NCBI RefSeq assembly: GCF_003987135.1
Contig: NZ_PIPJ01000001.1
Location: 62,001-126,000, forward strand
Source: Aliidiomarina iranensis
Lineage (GTDB): Bacteria > Pseudomonadota > Gammaproteobacteria > Enterobacterales > Alteromonadaceae
DNA: 64,000 nucleotides
Direction: 5' to 3'
Under the pieces are notes generated by a model. The model was not told where the DNA came from. It did no database searches and worked only from the letters and a program-made list of their open reading frames with translations. This document shows, piece by piece, positions 53,663 through 63,822 of the stretch. The position numbers were made by a program, and so were the translations under genes. Numbering within the stretch: the stretch's first letter is position 1; each line of letters starts with the position of its first letter.

Positions 53663-54127
53663 GTGTTGTTGTGGATTGCATTAATTATTGGTGTATTAGT
53701 GGTTGCTGGCCTGAGTATTTACGCGGGAATATTGCTTTCGCGTTTGCGCCAACAAAATAAAGGCATCGCGAAAAACCAAAAGAAACGCCTGAATTATCTG
53801 CATGAAAGTATTGAAACCATTGCTAAGGCAATGCAACAGGATCAATGCCCCTTATCTGAAGGCTGTATTCGTATTGCTGTGTTGTTAGATAATCTTCCGG
53901 ATGCGGAACGGCATAATTTTGGTAAGCGTTGGCCTTCCATTCATGAGCTCTACGAACGTATTAAACACATGCCAACCCATGACGCTCGGAAAGAATTTCC
54001 GAAAAAAGAGATTCGAAAGATGGATTTTGAAAGAGAGCGTTTTGAAGTTGAACTCGAGCAACCCATTAAAGAGGATTTACAAGCCTTGATGGTATGGGTG
54101 AAAGAAGAACGCGTGAAGCACGGCTAA
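53663..54127 (+). CDS. DUF2489 membrane-anchored protein
   Basis: 154 aa, starting with GTG at 53663 or the equivalent first codon of the frame. N-terminal membrane segment LLWIALIIGVLVVAGLSIYAGILLS, then a soluble charged helical domain with CPLSEGCIRIAVLLDNL. DUF2489 proteins regularly follow yihI and precede hemN in gammaproteobacteria; here a terminator follows and hemN is absent. Function unknown. Confidence 0.85.
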   Translation: MLLWIALIIGVLVVAGLSIYAGILLSRLRQQNKGIAKNQKKRLNYLHESIETIAKAMQQDQCPLSEGCIRIAVLLDNLPDAERHNFGKRWPSIHELYERIKHMPTHDARKEFPKKEIRKMDFERERFEVELEQPIKEDLQALMVWVKEERVKHG

Positions 54128-54153
54128 CAGTTTACGTTTTGCCTGTGAAATGA

Positions 54154-54193
54154 AAACGCCCCAGAGCAATTAAAGCACTGGGGCGTTTTTGTT
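54154..54193 (+). terminator. Intrinsic terminator after yihI-DUF2489
   Basis: AAACGCCCCAG (54154-54164) and CTGGGGCGTTT (54178-54188), followed by more T. Ends the two-gene operon. Confidence 0.9.
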
Positions 54194-54288
54194 TGCGGCC
54201 GTTCTAGGTTTTTTCTCGAAGCCTAGGAACTCAGCGCAACTTTTAAGGCTGCGCTCGCTATTATCGCTGTTATCGCTTTAGGGGGGCT

Positions 54289-55581
54289 CTACGGTTGCAC
54301 ATAGACCACGCCATCTTTGATCACCAAATGAATATCTTTCAACAAGTTAATGTCATCCAAAGGGTTGCCTGTTACGGCTACGATATCAGCATGCTTACCT
54401 ACTTCAATACTGCCGATAATGTCATCTGCGCCAAGTAAGGTTGCAGCGATAAGGGTGGCAGCACGAATCGCTTCTAATGGCGGCATGCCTGCCTCTACCA
54501 TGTATGCAAACTCACGAGCATTTTCGCCATGATCAAACACGCCTGAATCGGTACCAAAGGCAATATTTACGCCGGCGGCATAGGCTCGGCCAAAGGTGCC
54601 TTGAATCAGCGGGCCAATGGCTCGGGCTTTGGCCCGTACTTGTTCGGGAAAGTAGCCTTCAATTTCGGCACGATCCGCCACTGTTCGGCCAGCGGTTATT
54701 GTAGGTACATAATAAGTGCCATATTCTTTCATCAAGGCGAATACTTCATCGTCCATGTAGGTGCCATGTTCAATAGAATGCACACCAGCACGAATGGCAC
54801 GCATCATGCCATCTTTACCATGAGCGTGAACTGCAACTCGCATCCCGTAATCGGCGGCAGTTCCAACAATAGCTTCAAGTTCGTCATCCATAAATTGCGG
54901 GTTATCGCCGCTCGCGGCCATACTCAATACGCCACCCGTAGCGGTTATTTTAATTAAATCGGCGCCTTCTTGATAACGAGCGCGTACGCCTTGCCGTGCT
55001 TCATCAACACCGTTAACCACACCTTCCATCGGGCCAGGTGTTGGCATTAAGCCACTCCGCGAACCGTTACTCGGATCGGCGTGGCCGCCGGTGGTGGCTA
55101 AAGATTTTGCGGCGGTATAAATGCGCGGGCCTTCAACATAACCGGCATTAATCGCCCGTTTCAGCGCAACACTGGCGGCAAAACTATCGCCCAAATCACG
55201 CACTGTGGTGAAGCCCGCGCGCAAGGTTAAATCGGCAAAGTGAGCCGCTCGAAACGCTACATCAGCCTCGTTATGAGTATAGCGATGCATGTAAGAGCCG
55301 GGCTCTGATTGTGATGTGAGATGTGTATGCATATCGATAAAGCCTGGCATTACCGTGCCATTGCGCATATCAATCACGTCATCTTCGTTGCTTGCTCGTG
55401 AAAAACCATTCTCAATCGCAGTAATCTTATTTTCTTCAATGCGAATCGTAACATTTTCCCGAACTTCGTTTTGCGTGCCATCGATTAAGCGGCCGGCATG
55501 GATTAGGGTATCAGCACTAGCGGGCTGAGCGGCTGAAAAAACCAAAGCCGATATGGCTAAGGTAAGAATATTGCGTTTCAT
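54289..55581 (-). CDS. Periplasmic amidohydrolase (imidazolonepropionase/Xaa-Pro dipeptidase type)
   Basis: 430 aa. Signal peptide [23 protein letters not shown]. Metal-dependent amidohydrolase: [10 protein letters not shown] (HxH site near residue 83), carboxylated-Lys candidate in [10 protein letters not shown], metal His in [10 protein letters not shown] and [10 protein letters not shown], and Asp in IAFGTDSG. Related proteins hydrolyse X-Pro or other dipeptides or cyclic amides; substrate not decidable. Divergent from cysE. Confidence 0.9.
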   Translation of the reverse strand: MKRNILTLAISALVFSAAQPASADTLIHAGRLIDGTQNEVRENVTIRIEENKITAIENGFSRASNEDDVIDMRNGTVMPGFIDMHTHLTSQSEPGSYMHRYTHNEADVAFRAAHFADLTLRAGFTTVRDLGDSFAASVALKRAINAGYVEGPRIYTAAKSLATTGGHADPSNGSRSGLMPTPGPMEGVVNGVDEARQGVRARYQEGADLIKITATGGVLSMAASGDNPQFMDDELEAIVGTAADYGMRVAVHAHGKDGMMRAIRAGVHSIEHGTYMDDEVFALMKEYGTYYVPTITAGRTVADRAEIEGYFPEQVRAKARAIGPLIQGTFGRAYAAGVNIAFGTDSGVFDHGENAREFAYMVEAGMPPLEAIRAATLIAATLLGADDIIGSIEVGKHADIVAVTGNPLDDINLLKDIHLVIKDGVVYVQP

Positions 55582-55771
55582 GATTTAGCTCCAAAAGTTA
55601 TGGTTATTCGTATAGGTGCTGTTATCTATGTAAAGTGGATATTAACGACTAATTTCAAGCTTGTTTCACGGAAGCACTTGATAAACGTTATACTAGTAAC
55701 CAAATTAGCATAAATGCTCCAATAGAAAAGTGGTTTTATTGGATTTGTAACCGAATAAGCGAGATTCGCCT

Positions 55772-56617
55772 ATGTTATTCCGAGGCATTCGGGAAGATAT
55801 TGCCAGTGTGTACCAGCGCGATCCGGCGGCGCGGCACTTTTTTGAAGTACTAACCAATTATCCGGGCCTCCATGCGATTTGGATTCATCGGATCAGCCAT
55901 CGGTTGTGGCGTTGGCGCCTGCGCTGGCTTGCCCGTTGGATTTCAACTATTTCCCGTTGGTTTACGGGTGTGGAAATCCACCCAGGGGCGAAAATTGGCC
56001 GCCGTTTCTTTATCGACCACGGCATGGGTGTGGTGATTGGTGAAACGGCTGAAATTGGCGATGATTGTACGCTTTATCATGGCGTAACTTTGGGCGGTAC
56101 CAGTTGGAAATCAGGCAAGCGCCATCCTACGCTCGCTAACGGCGTTGTGGTTGGTGCTGGCGCGAAAATTCTTGGGCCGCTACTAATCGGTGAAAATGCT
56201 CGCATAGGTTCAAATTCAGTAGTGGTTCGAGATGTGCCGGAGGGTGTTACGGTTGTTGGCATTCCCGGTCGAATTGTGGCGGGTGCAAAACCTAGTGCGG
56301 AAATCACCGCGCGCACCGAAAAAGATGATGCGCGGGAAGCCATCGCGAAAAAGTACGGTTTTGATGCTTACGCGGTGTCCAAAGATAATCCAGACCCGGT
56401 AGCTATGTCGATTGGCCGCATGCTAGATCATATGCACATGCTCGATAACCGCGTTGTGGAAATGTGTAAAGCCATCAATAGCATGGGCGGTAATGTGTGT
56501 AGTGATGTGCCAAAGATTGAATTAGAACATGAGGATTTCGTGCAGGCAGAACAAGAGGCTGCGAAAAGCCGCAATGATGTAAATCAAGAACAAACCAATA
56601 AGGTGGGTAAGAGGTAA
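55772..56617 (+). CDS. cysE: Serine O-acetyltransferase CysE
   Basis: 281 aa. First step of cysteine synthesis, making O-acetylserine. Left-handed beta-helix hexapeptide repeats ([39 protein letters not shown]) with catalytic DHGMG His and the active-site [17 protein letters not shown]; the short N-terminal helical part and a roughly 80-residue C-terminal extension are of the EpsC/SrpH type rather than E. coli CysE. Overlaps cysK as TAATG. Confidence 0.95.
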   Translation: MLFRGIREDIASVYQRDPAARHFFEVLTNYPGLHAIWIHRISHRLWRWRLRWLARWISTISRWFTGVEIHPGAKIGRRFFIDHGMGVVIGETAEIGDDCTLYHGVTLGGTSWKSGKRHPTLANGVVVGAGAKILGPLLIGENARIGSNSVVVRDVPEGVTVVGIPGRIVAGAKPSAEITARTEKDDAREAIAKKYGFDAYAVSKDNPDPVAMSIGRMLDHMHMLDNRVVEMCKAINSMGGNVCSDVPKIELEHEDFVQAEQEAAKSRNDVNQEQTNKVGKR

Positions 56618-57600
56618 TGAGTATTCCAACCGTTTTTGACAACAATGCGGCAAGCATTGGTTTTACGCCGCTGGTAAAACTAAATCGAGTGCTTCCAGAG
56701 CACGCGGTAGCGAACGTTTATGCGAAAATTGAAAGCAGAAACCCGGCCGGAAGTGTTAAAGACCGTATTGGCTATGGCTTAATTTCTCAGGCCGAGCAAG
56801 ATGGTTTGATCAGCCCAGGAAAAGTATTAATTGAGGCAACTTCGGGGAATACCGGTATTGCGCTTGCCTCGGTGGCTGCCGCTAAAGGCATTCCTATCAC
56901 TATCGTAATGCCTCGCTCGGCAAGCCTTGAACGCCGGCAGTTAATGAAGGCGCTGGGTGCTGAAATTATCCTTACACCGGCGGATAAAGGTATGAAGGGC
57001 GCGCAGGCTAGAGTCGAGGCGTTGCTTGCTGAAGATCCGGATAAGTATGTGTATCTTCGGCAGTTTGAAAATCCGGCGAACCCAAATATCCACGAGGCGA
57101 CAACAGGCCCCGAGGTATTCGCTAGCTTGCAAGGCGCGGTGGATGTTTTTGTGGCTGGTGTGGGTACTGGTGGCACGGTTACCGGTGTTGGCCGCTACTT
57201 CAAGAAACAGCAAAAAGCATTAGATATATGGGCAGTAGAATCAGCTGATTCGCCATTAATTGGGCAAACGTTAGCCGGTGAAACACTCACGCATACACCT
57301 CACAAAATCCAAGGTATTAGCGCAGGCTTTGTACCGAAAAACTTAGATTTAAGTCTACTAAAGGGTACTCAGCGCATTAGCAACGAAGAGGCCTTTAGTA
57401 TGGCGCACCGAGTTATGCGCGAAGAGGGCATTTTGGCGGGTATCTCATCGGGTGCTGCGGTAGAGGCCGCATGCCGTTTGGCAGTGATGCCAGAATATGC
57501 AGGTAAAAATATCGTCGTCATTTTACCAAGCTCTGCCGAGCGCTATTTGAGCACACCTCTGTTCAAAGATATTTTCACCTCAGAAGAACTAGAGCCTTAA
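56617..57600 (+). CDS. cysK: Cysteine synthase (O-acetylserine sulfhydrylase) CysK
   Basis: 327 aa; PLP enzyme converting O-acetylserine and sulfide to cysteine. PLP Lys in NPAGSVKDRIG (about residue 47), phosphate/substrate loop EATSGNTGIALA, MPRSASLERRQLMKALGAEI, and the PLP phosphate loop GVGTGGTVTGVGRYF. CysK rather than CysM is suggested by overall length and the ISAGFVPKNLDLSLL region, without certainty. ATG shares a base with the cysE stop; both act in one pathway, and CysE and CysK often form a complex. Confidence 0.95.
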   Translation: MSIPTVFDNNAASIGFTPLVKLNRVLPEHAVANVYAKIESRNPAGSVKDRIGYGLISQAEQDGLISPGKVLIEATSGNTGIALASVAAAKGIPITIVMPRSASLERRQLMKALGAEIILTPADKGMKGAQARVEALLAEDPDKYVYLRQFENPANPNIHEATTGPEVFASLQGAVDVFVAGVGTGGTVTGVGRYFKKQQKALDIWAVESADSPLIGQTLAGETLTHTPHKIQGISAGFVPKNLDLSLLKGTQRISNEEAFSMAHRVMREEGILAGISSGAAVEAACRLAVMPEYAGKNIVVILPSSAERYLSTPLFKDIFTSEELEP

Positions 57601-57662
57601 ATTTTGAAAATTATTATGATTTAGCATCTGAGGCTTGCTTCTTCGGTTAAATCAAAAAGAAA

Positions 57663-57698
57663 AAGTGCGATATAAGTTACCTTATATCGCGCTTTTTT
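57663..57698. terminator. Bidirectional terminator between cysK and mrpG
   Basis: GCGATATAAG (57667-57676) pairs with CTTATATCGC (57681-57690) around a TTAC loop; A/T flanks give a T run on either strand. Ends both the cysEK and mrp operons. Confidence 0.88.
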
Positions 57699-57752
57699 GG
57701 TTTCTATACGCTCACGCTTTCTAAAGATTTTTCAACGGCTGCACACTACGCT

Positions 57753-58196
57753 CTATTTCTTTGTCGTTACCCGAATCCGTGGCTTGTCTTTATTGCTCGC
57801 TCGCATACCTTTGAGTTCTTCTTCCGTTTCTAAACCACTGCGTAATCTGTGGGTATCGCTATCATATCGATTAAACAATTCGTCTTTCACGGTATTCACC
57901 CAAATCGGTACGCCTACGAAATAACCTGCTCGGCCGATAGCATGAGCGGCAATCGGGGCTGTCATTAGAATGAACAAGATAACCGCCATGGCCTTCGCCA
58001 TAACTACCAAATCATTGAAATGCAGCATCGCGGCGATCATCATTAAAGCCACGCCTAACGCACCTGCTTTGGTGCTCGCATGCATGCGTGTCATCAGATC
58101 GGGTAAACGTAAGATGCCAATCGCAGCAAGCAACGTGAAGATACCGCTCGCAAGCATGAAGCCTGCGATAATCCAATTAATTAAAGTTTCAATCAT
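57753..58196 (-). CDS. mrpG: Mrp Na+/H+ antiporter subunit G
   Basis: 147 aa from ATG at 58196 (GGGGAGG about 7 nt upstream, inside mrpF); starts MIETLINWIIAGFMLASG. Three membrane helices with DLMTRMHASTKAGALGVALMM, the conserved MnhG segment. A 40-residue charged C-terminal tail is longer than usual. Last gene of the operon; overlaps the mrpF stop by 8 bp. Confidence 0.95.
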   Translation of the reverse strand: MIETLINWIIAGFMLASGIFTLLAAIGILRLPDLMTRMHASTKAGALGVALMMIAAMLHFNDLVVMAKAMAVILFILMTAPIAAHAIGRAGYFVGVPIWVNTVKDELFNRYDSDTHRLRSGLETEEELKGMRASNKDKPRIRVTTKK

Positions 58197-58458
58197 CGCG
58201 CGGGCCTCCCCGTTCCAAAAAGCGTGCAAACCCGATAGCCGCTAAAAAGGCTGTAAGTGCTACTACAATAGCAACATCAATAAAGCTCGAACGATCGGTA
58301 AATATGGCGTAAGTACCGGTAATAGCAACAATTACTGTTGCTAATAACTCTAGCGCCACAACGCGATCGGGTAAGGTTGGCCCCATCAATAAGCGAATAA
58401 AGATCAGTATCATTGATAAGCTCAATAACCCGAATGTAATTAAAATAACTATTTCCAC
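58189..58458 (-). CDS. mrpF: Mrp Na+/H+ antiporter subunit F
   Basis: 89 aa, three membrane helices. LLMGPTLPDRVVALELLATV is the family signature (GPTxxDRVVA). C-terminus GFARFLERGGPRD. Small subunit needed for assembly. Lies 32 bp after mrpE. Confidence 0.96.
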   Translation of the reverse strand: MEIVILITFGLLSLSMILIFIRLLMGPTLPDRVVALELLATVIVAITGTYAIFTDRSSFIDVAIVVALTAFLAAIGFARFLERGGPRDD

Positions 58459-58490
58459 GTAGACACTTCTCCTCTGGATGATTCCAGAAA

Positions 58491-58964
58491 CTATCGTAAG
58501 ATTTCGAGAACTCGGCGTTCTAAATCCTTTAAGCTATCGCGAAGCTCTTGTTCGTTATCTAAAAACATCGCATGAATGAATAGAACCCGGCGGTCGTCGG
58601 ACACGTCGAGGCTTAGAGTGCCCGGCGTTAACGATATTAAATTGGCCACCATGGTGATTTCTAACTCGGTTTTCGCTTCTAACGGGATTGCGATCACACC
58701 TGGCTTCATGTGCCAAACCGGTGTAATGATATCGAAAGCTACCGTTAAGTTAGCAACTACTAACTCTTTCACAAAAAAACCAATAAACTTTATCAGCCGC
58801 GGTAGCCGCCGGGTGTAACCGCGCAAAGATGGTATTTGCCGCTGCATTACGCCCAACACTAAGTAGCCAATAAACAAACCAAACAGCAGATTAATGCCAC
58901 CCACATCACCTGTGAGTACAACCCAGGTAACGGCCAATAGCAGATTCCACATGAAGCCTATCAT
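58491..58964 (-). CDS. mrpE: Mrp Na+/H+ antiporter subunit E
   Basis: 157 aa. Two N-terminal membrane segments, then [16 protein letters not shown], the acidic [29 protein letters not shown] typical of MnhE, and a soluble tail. Overlaps mrpD by 4 bp. Confidence 0.96.
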   Translation of the reverse strand: MIGFMWNLLLAVTWVVLTGDVGGINLLFGLFIGYLVLGVMQRQIPSLRGYTRRLPRLIKFIGFFVKELVVANLTVAFDIITPVWHMKPGVIAIPLEAKTELEITMVANLISLTPGTLSLDVSDDRRVLFIHAMFLDNEQELRDSLKDLERRVLEILR

Positions 58965-60469
58965 TGTGAACCTCCTAGTACCGCCTCAATGTAGCCTGCA
59001 GGATTCAATAATTGTGCGGCAGAATATTCAGCGAATTCATAAATTGGCTGCCCGTTTAAGCCGATAAAGAGCGTACAAATCGCAAGCAAGACCACAGGGA
59101 TATAGAGCACTACGGTGGATGCCGATGTTCTACCTTCAGTGAGGGCTGTATCGTCGATACCTTTTGGCAATTTCTTCCAGAATACTTCGGCCCATATCTT
59201 AATCATTGAATACAGGGTTAGTAGACCAACCAGTAGTGCGATACCGGTGATTACGTATGCATTGGCTTCGATACCCGCGCGAATAATAATGAATTTCGCG
59301 AAGAACCCGGATAGTGGCGGAATACCCGCGAGTGAAAGCGCCGGTATTAAGAACAGCACGCTCAAGAAGGGTTTAGATTTATAAATTCCCCCAAGCTTTT
59401 TCAGATCATAGGTGCCTAACAATCGATGTGTAATACCACTGATCAGGAATAAATTCGTTTTCACAATGATGTGGTGCATGATGTAGAACACACCGCCAAT
59501 CAACGCAAGGGGCGTGAATAACGCCAGCCCCAAAATCATATAACCAATTTGGCTAACAATATGGAACGAAAGGATGCGCCGGAATTCAAACTGAGCAGCG
59601 GCACCAAGCACACCGGTTAACATAGTGAGGCCGGCCATCCAGAGCAGAATTTCATGAGTGAAATCTACATTTTGGTTAAAAATAAGCGTAAATACACGGA
59701 AAAGCGCATATACGCCAACTTTAGTTAATAGCCCTGCGAATAGCGCTGAAACCGCTACTGGCCCGGTATGATACGAGGCCGGTAACCAGAAAAATAAAGG
59801 GAATGCTGCCGCTTTAATACCAAACGCGATTAGGAACATAACGGCAATTACATCAACTAACCCCGGATTTTCTGCTTGACCGAGTTTCACGGCAATATCG
59901 GCCATGTTCAACGTGCCAACTAAACCGTAAAGCAAGCCTATGGCGCTTAAGAATATTGCCGAAGAGAGCAAGTTGAGGGTTACATACTTAACCGCACCTT
60001 CCATCTGTGCGCGCTCACCGCCTAAAATTAGGAGCGCGAATGAGGCCACTAGCATCACTTCAAACCAAACGTATAGGTTAAAGATATCGCCAGTAAGGAA
60101 AGAGCCAGCAACACCAGCTAAAAGTAACTGCATCAGCGGGTAGTAGCCAAAGCGCTCATGGCTCGGTGATGCCGAGGATAACGAGAAGATAGCTATGGCT
60201 ACCGCCATCATCCCGGTTAACACCACCATTATGGCACTGAGCATATCGGCCACTAAGGTGATACCGAAGGGCGCTTCCCAGTTCCCCATGTGCATCACTA
60301 CATGGCCTTGGTTGTAAACACTCACCATAAGCCAAATGCTAGTGCCTAAAAGCGCAATGCTCCCAGCGAGCGACAAGGCGCGTTGAATCGCATTGTAACG
60401 CCAAAACATAACACACAATGCGCCGGTGAGCAGCGGGATAAGGATAGGTAAAGCAACTTCAAAACTCAC
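58961..60469 (-). CDS. mrpD: Mrp Na+/H+ antiporter subunit D
   Basis: 502 aa NuoN/ND2-like membrane subunit. About 14 helices; [41 protein letters not shown] and [17 protein letters not shown] are the proton-channel signatures with conserved Glu and Lys. Overlaps mrpC by 4 bp. Confidence 0.97.
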   Translation of the reverse strand: MSFEVALPILIPLLTGALCVMFWRYNAIQRALSLAGSIALLGTSIWLMVSVYNQGHVVMHMGNWEAPFGITLVADMLSAIMVVLTGMMAVAIAIFSLSSASPSHERFGYYPLMQLLLAGVAGSFLTGDIFNLYVWFEVMLVASFALLILGGERAQMEGAVKYVTLNLLSSAIFLSAIGLLYGLVGTLNMADIAVKLGQAENPGLVDVIAVMFLIAFGIKAAAFPLFFWLPASYHTGPVAVSALFAGLLTKVGVYALFRVFTLIFNQNVDFTHEILLWMAGLTMLTGVLGAAAQFEFRRILSFHIVSQIGYMILGLALFTPLALIGGVFYIMHHIIVKTNLFLISGITHRLLGTYDLKKLGGIYKSKPFLSVLFLIPALSLAGIPPLSGFFAKFIIIRAGIEANAYVITGIALLVGLLTLYSMIKIWAEVFWKKLPKGIDDTALTEGRTSASTVVLYIPVVLLAICTLFIGLNGQPIYEFAEYSAAQLLNPAGYIEAVLGGSQ

Positions 60470-60813
60470 GTATCGGTATCCTTCATCTGATCCAAGTTGT
60501 CGGTGCGCAGTATGTTATACGCCCGGTGAATAAGAACTACTGCAAACGCCAGCACGCCAAACGCGATCACAATCGCTGTGAGGATAAGCGCTTGCGGAAG
60601 CGGATCGGCAACAATACCATCAGGTACAATAGCGCCTTCTGGTATTAAGGGTGGTGCGCCTCGGGTCATGCCCGCAGAGGTGAATATCAATAAATTGGCA
60701 GCATTCGAGAGCAGCATTAAGCCGATTACGAGCTTAACAATACTACGCCGAAGCATCATGTAAATTGCTGCTGCATACATGAGGCCAACAGCAATGGCCA
60801 TAATAGGTTCCAT
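60466..60813 (-). CDS. mrpC: Mrp Na+/H+ antiporter subunit C
   Basis: 115 aa NuoK-like subunit with three membrane helices. [17 protein letters not shown] and [23 protein letters not shown], including the ALILTAIVI core, are diagnostic. 10 bp after mrpB. Confidence 0.97.
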   Translation of the reverse strand: MEPIMAIAVGLMYAAAIYMMLRRSIVKLVIGLMLLSNAANLLIFTSAGMTRGAPPLIPEGAIVPDGIVADPLPQALILTAIVIAFGVLAFAVVLIHRAYNILRTDNLDQMKDTDT

Positions 60814-60823
60814 CTATGCCTCC

Positions 60824-61255
60824 TTAGCGCTCTTCAGCTTCCGTAAGTGCGATGACCATGGTCATCGTGGCACCCACAACGGTTAAATAAACGCCGATAT
60901 CGAAAATCAGCGGTGTGGACAATTTGATTTCAGTACCACCGGGCAACATGATCGGCCACCATTGTGCGGTTAAAAAGGGCTGCCCTTGAAGTACCGCTGG
61001 AAATACCGAGAGCATGCCTATGAACAAACCGATACCAATCAGGTTTCGCGGGTCAACGCGCATCAAATCGCGGGTTACGGCGGCTCCAAATGTGAAGAGA
61101 TATAAGGTGAATGCACCTGCCGCAACTAAGCCGGCAATAAATCCACCACCGGGCTCATTGTGGCCGCGCAGTAGCAAGAACACAGAAAATAAAAGCTGCA
61201 AAGGCACTAAAAAGCGCGCAGCAGTGTAGAGAATAATTGTGCCGGGTTTCATCAT
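60824..61255 (-). CDS. mrpB: Mrp Na+/H+ antiporter subunit B
   Basis: 143 aa, four membrane helices, with LLRGHNEPGGGFIAGLVAAGAFTLY as the conserved MnhB motif. In many species this part is fused to MrpA; here it is a separate gene overlapping mrpA by 4 bp. Confidence 0.96.
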   Translation of the reverse strand: MMKPGTIILYTAARFLVPLQLLFSVFLLLRGHNEPGGGFIAGLVAAGAFTLYLFTFGAAVTRDLMRVDPRNLIGIGLFIGMLSVFPAVLQGQPFLTAQWWPIMLPGGTEIKLSTPLIFDIGVYLTVVGATMTMVIALTEAEER

Positions 61256-63822
61256 GATGGCTTACCCTCTTTTTCGTTCTCGTCGTTAGCGCTATTCGCA
61301 CTGTCGTCTTGCGGGCGATCATTATCGTAGGAGCTAGTGTTCGCATCCTCACTTTCGTCATCATCGTCGTCATCGTCTTTAGCATTGCGGTTGTTCATCG
61401 CACCTGCTGCAATGATGTTTTGATCTTCCAGCATTTTTTGGTGAATCTCTTCCAAAGAATGAATGATATCTTTCTCTGCAAGTTTCTTTTCGGCCAAGAT
61501 TAGGGTGCCCGCATAGTGGTTCGAGCCTGGTGCGGTATCTGGGTTAAATTTAATCATGGCGTAAACGCCCATAGCCGCGAGTGCTAATACGAATATCTCA
61601 CCCAAGGTATCGAGTGCGCGGAAATCAACCAAAATTACATTTACAATGTTACGGCCTTGAGCAAGGGTGTAACTATTTTCTATTTGGTATGCCGAAATGG
61701 GCTCAAATAATTGCACATCGATGGTAATCATAATTAAGCACATGATAAGCGTGCCAACCAGCAAGGCTACTACAGCATCGCGGATACGCTCACGAGTAGT
61801 AGAAATATTTGAGAAGCTCGGTAATCGGAAGAGCACTAAAACCAAGAGAATAACCGTTAGAGTTTCCACCAGAATTTGCGTAATGCCTAAATCAGGCGCA
61901 CTAAATAGGATAAAAATAAGTGCAACTGAGAAGCCAACAGCGCCCATCGCTGCAACAGAGCCCAAACGAGAGTGCGTAATACATGCGGCTATGGCGGCAG
62001 CCACAAGAATACTCACGGTAACCAATTCGTGGAAATACAGGTTAATATCCCAGTTCCAATGCAATTGATAGCGCGTGAGTAAGGTGTAGCCTGTGAGGCC
62101 AACAAATACGAGTACAATGGTGCGTAGGTAATTACGCATCGAACCGTTCTGTAGCCAGCGCGTTTGCCACTCTGCTACCCATACAATGGCATCCATAAAC
62201 CAAAAGTAACCCCGTTCAGGCCCTCGGTTAATAATGGGATCGAGCACGGTTAGGCGTTGCCGGAATGCATCCCAGACTTTGTAGAGTATTAAACCTAAGG
62301 CAATGCTAATGCCGGAAAGCAGCAAAGGTAGGTTTAAGCCATGCCAGAGGGCAAGGTAGCCTTCAACCACATTTCCAGCAACTGCATTTGAGGCAGGCAA
62401 GGTTACCCATTGGCCAATGGTTCCGGGAATAATACCGGCTACCAGTGATAACAGCACTAACACCACCGGGCCTACCAGCATAGCTACAGGTGGTTCATGA
62501 ATTTTGCTTTGTTCCTTTGGTGCTTTAAAGGCGCCAAAAAACGGCCGGAGGGCAATAACAGATGCCACGGTAACAACAAAAATCGAGGCCACCATAACGA
62601 ATACATAAATAAAGCTGTGGAAGGCATCGCCGAGCATGGCTTCAAGCAGTAATTCTTTCGCCACGAAGCCGAATAAAGGGGGAATGCCCGCTAGCGAAAG
62701 AGCGGCTACTGCTACTAAAGTTGCGGTGAGCGGAAGATTCTTACGCAAACCACCAAGTGCGGTGACATCGCGGCTGCCGGCTTCGTGGTCCACGATACCC
62801 GCCAACATAAATAAGGCGCCCTTGTAGAGTGAATGCGCTAATAGATAGGCGGCAAACGCGATCATCGCGGTTTCCGTGCCGATACCAAGCAGCAAGGTTA
62901 AGGTGCCTAGCGCCATAATGGTGGAGTAGGCTAAGAGCTTTTTCAAATCAGTGCTGCGCACGGCCATAAATGCGCCGGTTAACATGGTCATGGCGCCAAA
63001 ACTGCTGAGCAGTATTGTCCACAAACCGCTCTCACCAAGTTCCGGCTGTAATCGTGCTAATAAATAGATACCCGCTTTTACCATGGTTGCTGAGTGTAAG
63101 TAGGCACTCACTGGCGTAGGTGCGGCCATTGCATTAGGTAGCCAAAAGTGAAACGGGAATTGCGCTGATTTGGTGAAAGCGCCAAGCAAGAGACAGATTA
63201 ACATGCCAACAAATAACGGATGCTCAGTGAGCGCCTCTGAGGTGCCTAAGATTTCTTGAATCGAATAGGAGCCGGCCATCGCGGCGAGCATAACCAAGCC
63301 AGCCAGCAAGGCTAGGCCACCGGCAACGGTAACAATTAAACCTTGCAGGGCAGCCTTGCGTGCTTCCGCTGATTGGTGGTTAAAACCAATCAACATATAC
63401 GAAGTAATGCTTGTTAATTCCCAGAACACAAAGAGTGTGATGAGGTTATCAGCAAGAACCAAGCCTAACATCGACCCCATGAAGGCAAGTAAAATAACGA
63501 GGAAGCGATTTTGCGCTGGGTTACCCTTTAAGTAAGCGCCTGCATACAATGCAATAAAGGTACCGATACCACAGATGAGCAGCGCAAACATGAGCGATAG
63601 CCCATCGAGCACCATAGTGAAAGAAATATCTAACCCGGGTATCCACTGATATTCGTGGATCAAAATTTCGCCGCCGGCGATGAGCGGAATGTGAGTGGCA
63701 AACCAAATAGTGAGTGCAGCTGGCACCAAAGCCATCATGTAGGCTGTGCGATGTTGGTGTTGCACAAACAGCCAGGGTGTTAAAAGTGCTGCAAGGTATA
63801 TCACCAGTACGGCAAGTTGCAT
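61252..63822 (-). CDS. mrpA: Mrp Na+/H+ antiporter subunit A
   Basis: 856 aa, the largest subunit: NuoL-like proton channel with SITSYMLIGFNHQSAEARKAAL, GAFTKSAQFPFHFWLPNAMAAPTPVSAYLHSATMVKAG and [25 protein letters not shown], then the MbhD/NuoJ-like C-terminal membrane region with LVDFRALDTLGEIFVLALAA. Ends in an unusual Asp/Asn/Ser-rich hydrophilic tail starting near residue 810 (KDDDDDDDESEDAN). GAGAGGAC precedes the ATG by about 7 nt. First gene of mrpABCDEFG. Extrudes Na+ in exchange for H+ and keeps cytoplasmic pH. Confidence 0.97.
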   Translation of the reverse strand: MQLAVLVIYLAALLTPWLFVQHQHRTAYMMALVPAALTIWFATHIPLIAGGEILIHEYQWIPGLDISFTMVLDGLSLMFALLICGIGTFIALYAGAYLKGNPAQNRFLVILLAFMGSMLGLVLADNLITLFVFWELTSITSYMLIGFNHQSAEARKAALQGLIVTVAGGLALLAGLVMLAAMAGSYSIQEILGTSEALTEHPLFVGMLICLLLGAFTKSAQFPFHFWLPNAMAAPTPVSAYLHSATMVKAGIYLLARLQPELGESGLWTILLSSFGAMTMLTGAFMAVRSTDLKKLLAYSTIMALGTLTLLLGIGTETAMIAFAAYLLAHSLYKGALFMLAGIVDHEAGSRDVTALGGLRKNLPLTATLVAVAALSLAGIPPLFGFVAKELLLEAMLGDAFHSFIYVFVMVASIFVVTVASVIALRPFFGAFKAPKEQSKIHEPPVAMLVGPVVLVLLSLVAGIIPGTIGQWVTLPASNAVAGNVVEGYLALWHGLNLPLLLSGISIALGLILYKVWDAFRQRLTVLDPIINRGPERGYFWFMDAIVWVAEWQTRWLQNGSMRNYLRTIVLVFVGLTGYTLLTRYQLHWNWDINLYFHELVTVSILVAAAIAACITHSRLGSVAAMGAVGFSVALIFILFSAPDLGITQILVETLTVILLVLVLFRLPSFSNISTTRERIRDAVVALLVGTLIMCLIMITIDVQLFEPISAYQIENSYTLAQGRNIVNVILVDFRALDTLGEIFVLALAAMGVYAMIKFNPDTAPGSNHYAGTLILAEKKLAEKDIIHSLEEIHQKMLEDQNIIAAGAMNNRNAKDDDDDDDESEDANTSSYDNDRPQDDSANSANDENEKEGKPS

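Noticed and set aside
53156-54127. Expected hemN after yihI-DUF2489
   Set aside because: A strong terminator and then an unrelated minus-strand amidohydrolase follow; hemN is not in the window.
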